Below are positions 63,701 to 64,000 of a stretch of 64,000 nt of DNA, piece by piece. A program made the position numbers and the translations under genes. The notes beneath the pieces are model-generated. The model had not been told where the DNA came from. It saw only the letters and a program-made list of their open reading frames with translations, and made no database searches. The stretch comes from MH13 sp042140245 (GTDB lineage Bacteria; Pseudomonadota; Alphaproteobacteria; Rhizobiales; MH13). The stretch covers positions 124,001 to 188,000 of the forward strand of contig NZ_CP159483.1 in NCBI RefSeq assembly GCF_042140245.1, given 5' to 3'. Positions within the stretch are counted from its first letter, which is position 1, and each line of letters opens with the position of its first letter.

Positions 63701-64000
63701 CTGCGCGACATTCACACCTCTGGCGAGCACCTGATGAGCTTGCTGAATGATCTGCTTGATCTTTCAAAGATCGAAGCGGGCAAGATGGAACTATCGTTTG
63801 GCGAGGTGGACCTCAACGATGTGGTGCAGCAGTGCCTTGCCATCATGCAGCCACAGGCCAATCAGGGTCGCATTATTGTGCGCACATCCTTGCCGCTGAG
63901 CTTGCCCAAAGTGGTGGCGGACATTCGCTCGGTGCGCCAAGTGGTGCTCAACCTCATGTCCAACGCCATCAAGTTCACCGATCCAGGCGGGCAAATCATC
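60725..64000 (+). CDS. PAS sensor histidine kinase, PdhS/DivJ/PleC-like (3' truncated by window edge)
   Basis: 1092 codons visible, no stop. Layout: N-terminal PAS-like region (about 1-120), an acidic disordered linker, a second PAS-like region (about 225-340), a long Ala/Gly/acidic stretch (about 345-660) that contains a repeated ALDD-LE-AGLW motif and two hydrophobic Gly/Ala stretches, a PAS at about 672-785, another at about 808-930, and HisKA with phospho-His960 in SHEIRTPLNAVIGFSEVM, followed by EERFGPVGSERY as in PdhS/DivJ/PleC. The HATPase domain begins before the edge. Such kinases control cell-division and polarity through DivK. No transmembrane segment typical of DivJ is visible. 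Confidence 0.88.
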   Translation, partial: MSPTNPALSELRAQAAQLVDPHDTRPAWVWAGDGASLLWANDAGLASLELTELDDQQVAPSAPATRSLQAVARTQVGLSGRGRIEILRVNAGGHQETLVATCRPVMLGETVAVLALGNASRPRTAPVTETAADDVVAGEASSSEALTTSDEDDLRATQDDAPDFTLDISSPSFDATPALLPVETTTQMPAPSLDAPSTPNVAQTDQPSDDQQSDDHAPGFVFNPRSRPHRFSFMVGTSGRIEGLSSGLEDAVGAQSALRDGEVASEALLARLGDLPAAIFHGVDERRRFSEHEVMWPVSDHDLVVPVRLSAFDEDDGALRVFGTALTGKAIELSKASDAETAPAAAAEYEATAPVAALDAAPLDENAANAAGLFTREPAPQAETAPMAVAAQVPGGATVAAAASAMAAGIAGGLARPLNPSASASEQPVHALDDRLEADEAAIAGLWSGTPSPSNASPTPIVALDDALEQSEAETAGLWASEPVSAPQPDQTAADVFAPSEPEGHEPEDFPAETVSAMKAVAAGVAAGLAGGVAGGVVSESQDDETDAEHMSEPASQETPLEANDEPSTPTTRSEPSADEDDLSRPEHLTFQEIARRLGARITGRDSEDDGPKALDESEASSSGPSRAGDIVHLARGDDDIAALNDGNGETDASSRETSAQVLPFTRSEPNAERMVLDRLPLGIIIYSDEAVLYANRAALDLAGLSSLQALKAMDGIEALFAEGMTNADNGAMTLLQPNGTPVPVTGRLQSVQWEGQAAALMSLREHTPADSEAQEASQDASLLAAGAASVADEVIPGANASNGALPLVRARIGELEAIIDLASDGVVTLDGDGEIKDLNQAAQALVGYAADDLIGQPFRLLFPEDSRQTALDYLDDMASQGRLSLFNEGRELECITSQGGLVPVFMTLGRLTDDEPAVYCTVLRDLSPFKQAETDLVEARKAAEEASAHKSDFLARVSHEIRTPLNAVIGFSEVMLEERFGPVGSERYRQYLRDIHTSGEHLMSLLNDLLDLSKIEAGKMELSFGEVDLNDVVQQCLAIMQPQANQGRIIVRTSLPLSLPKVVADIRSVRQVVLNLMSNAIKFTDPGGQII

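Overview
The window looks like a piece of an alphaproteobacterial chromosome, most likely Hyphomicrobiales (Rhizobiales) or a close marine relative. Support comes from a perfect HrcA/CIRCE operator before groESL, a hisS-hisZ-hisG operon, a tRNA-His with no encoded G-1 and with A73, Omp25-like outer membrane barrels, phasins with TGC-N3-GCA (PhaR-like) operators, DUF6356/DUF2927/DUF3253 genes and a PdhS/DivJ/PleC-type histidine kinase. I see no rRNA, CRISPR array, insertion sequence, phage gene or plasmid gene. The gene content is that of a metabolically flexible heterotroph and most of it is ordinary chromosomal backbone.

Layout. 1-5.9 kb: the end of a CheZ-like gene, a HAD phosphatase, a membrane protein with a catalytically dead EAL domain, and a MacAB-like HlyD/FtsX/ATPase export operon. 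6-11 kb: an omega-aminotransferase divergent from an EamA exporter, then groES-groEL with CIRCE. 11-18.5 kb: a VOC protein, an unusual array of short hairpin units, two paralogous outer membrane barrels, a secreted phytase-like/beta-propeller protein, an autotransporter and a Crp/Fnr regulator. 18.6-25 kb: two tiny exported proteins, DUF427, hisG-hisZ-hisS, DUF3253-tag and DUF2798. 25-33.4 kb: pirin, a second CheZ-like protein, DUF2927, an L,D-transpeptidase, a DUF6356/EgtC-like/HugZ-like operon, two Lrp regulators, PhzF and GFA. 33.4-41.4 kb: a 2-hydroxyacid oxidation region (glcDEF, LysR, cytochrome c, FadR-type regulator, L-lactate dehydrogenase). 41.4-49.5 kb: a 41-residue proline-rich small ORF, DUF3047, a Cys-rich protein overlapping an HD phosphohydrolase, a PatZ-like acyl-CoA synthetase/acetyltransferase, an APH/AAA fusion and azlCD. 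49.5-59 kb: pyruvate carboxylase, a class III aminotransferase, and a TAXI-TRAP transporter with a UspA partner. 59-64 kb: tRNA-His, two phasins, and a large PAS histidine kinase that runs off the window.

How it fits together. glcDEF and lldD feed glyoxylate and pyruvate, pyruvate carboxylase gives oxaloacetate, the TAXI-TRAP system imports an organic substrate, and the phasins imply carbon storage as polyhydroxyalkanoate. Envelope genes (barrels, autotransporter, L,D-transpeptidase, HlyD/FtsX exporter) are plentiful.

No complete novel defence or mobile system was found. The best leads for something undescribed are the hairpin units whose stems differ in sequence but still pair (about 11.48-11.73 kb, with a sixth unit in the groES-groEL spacer), the tRNA-His/HisRS pair with an extra ~110-residue segment in HisRS, the cluster of four TGC-N3-GCA palindromes around the phasin genes, and several uncharacterised small or exported proteins.
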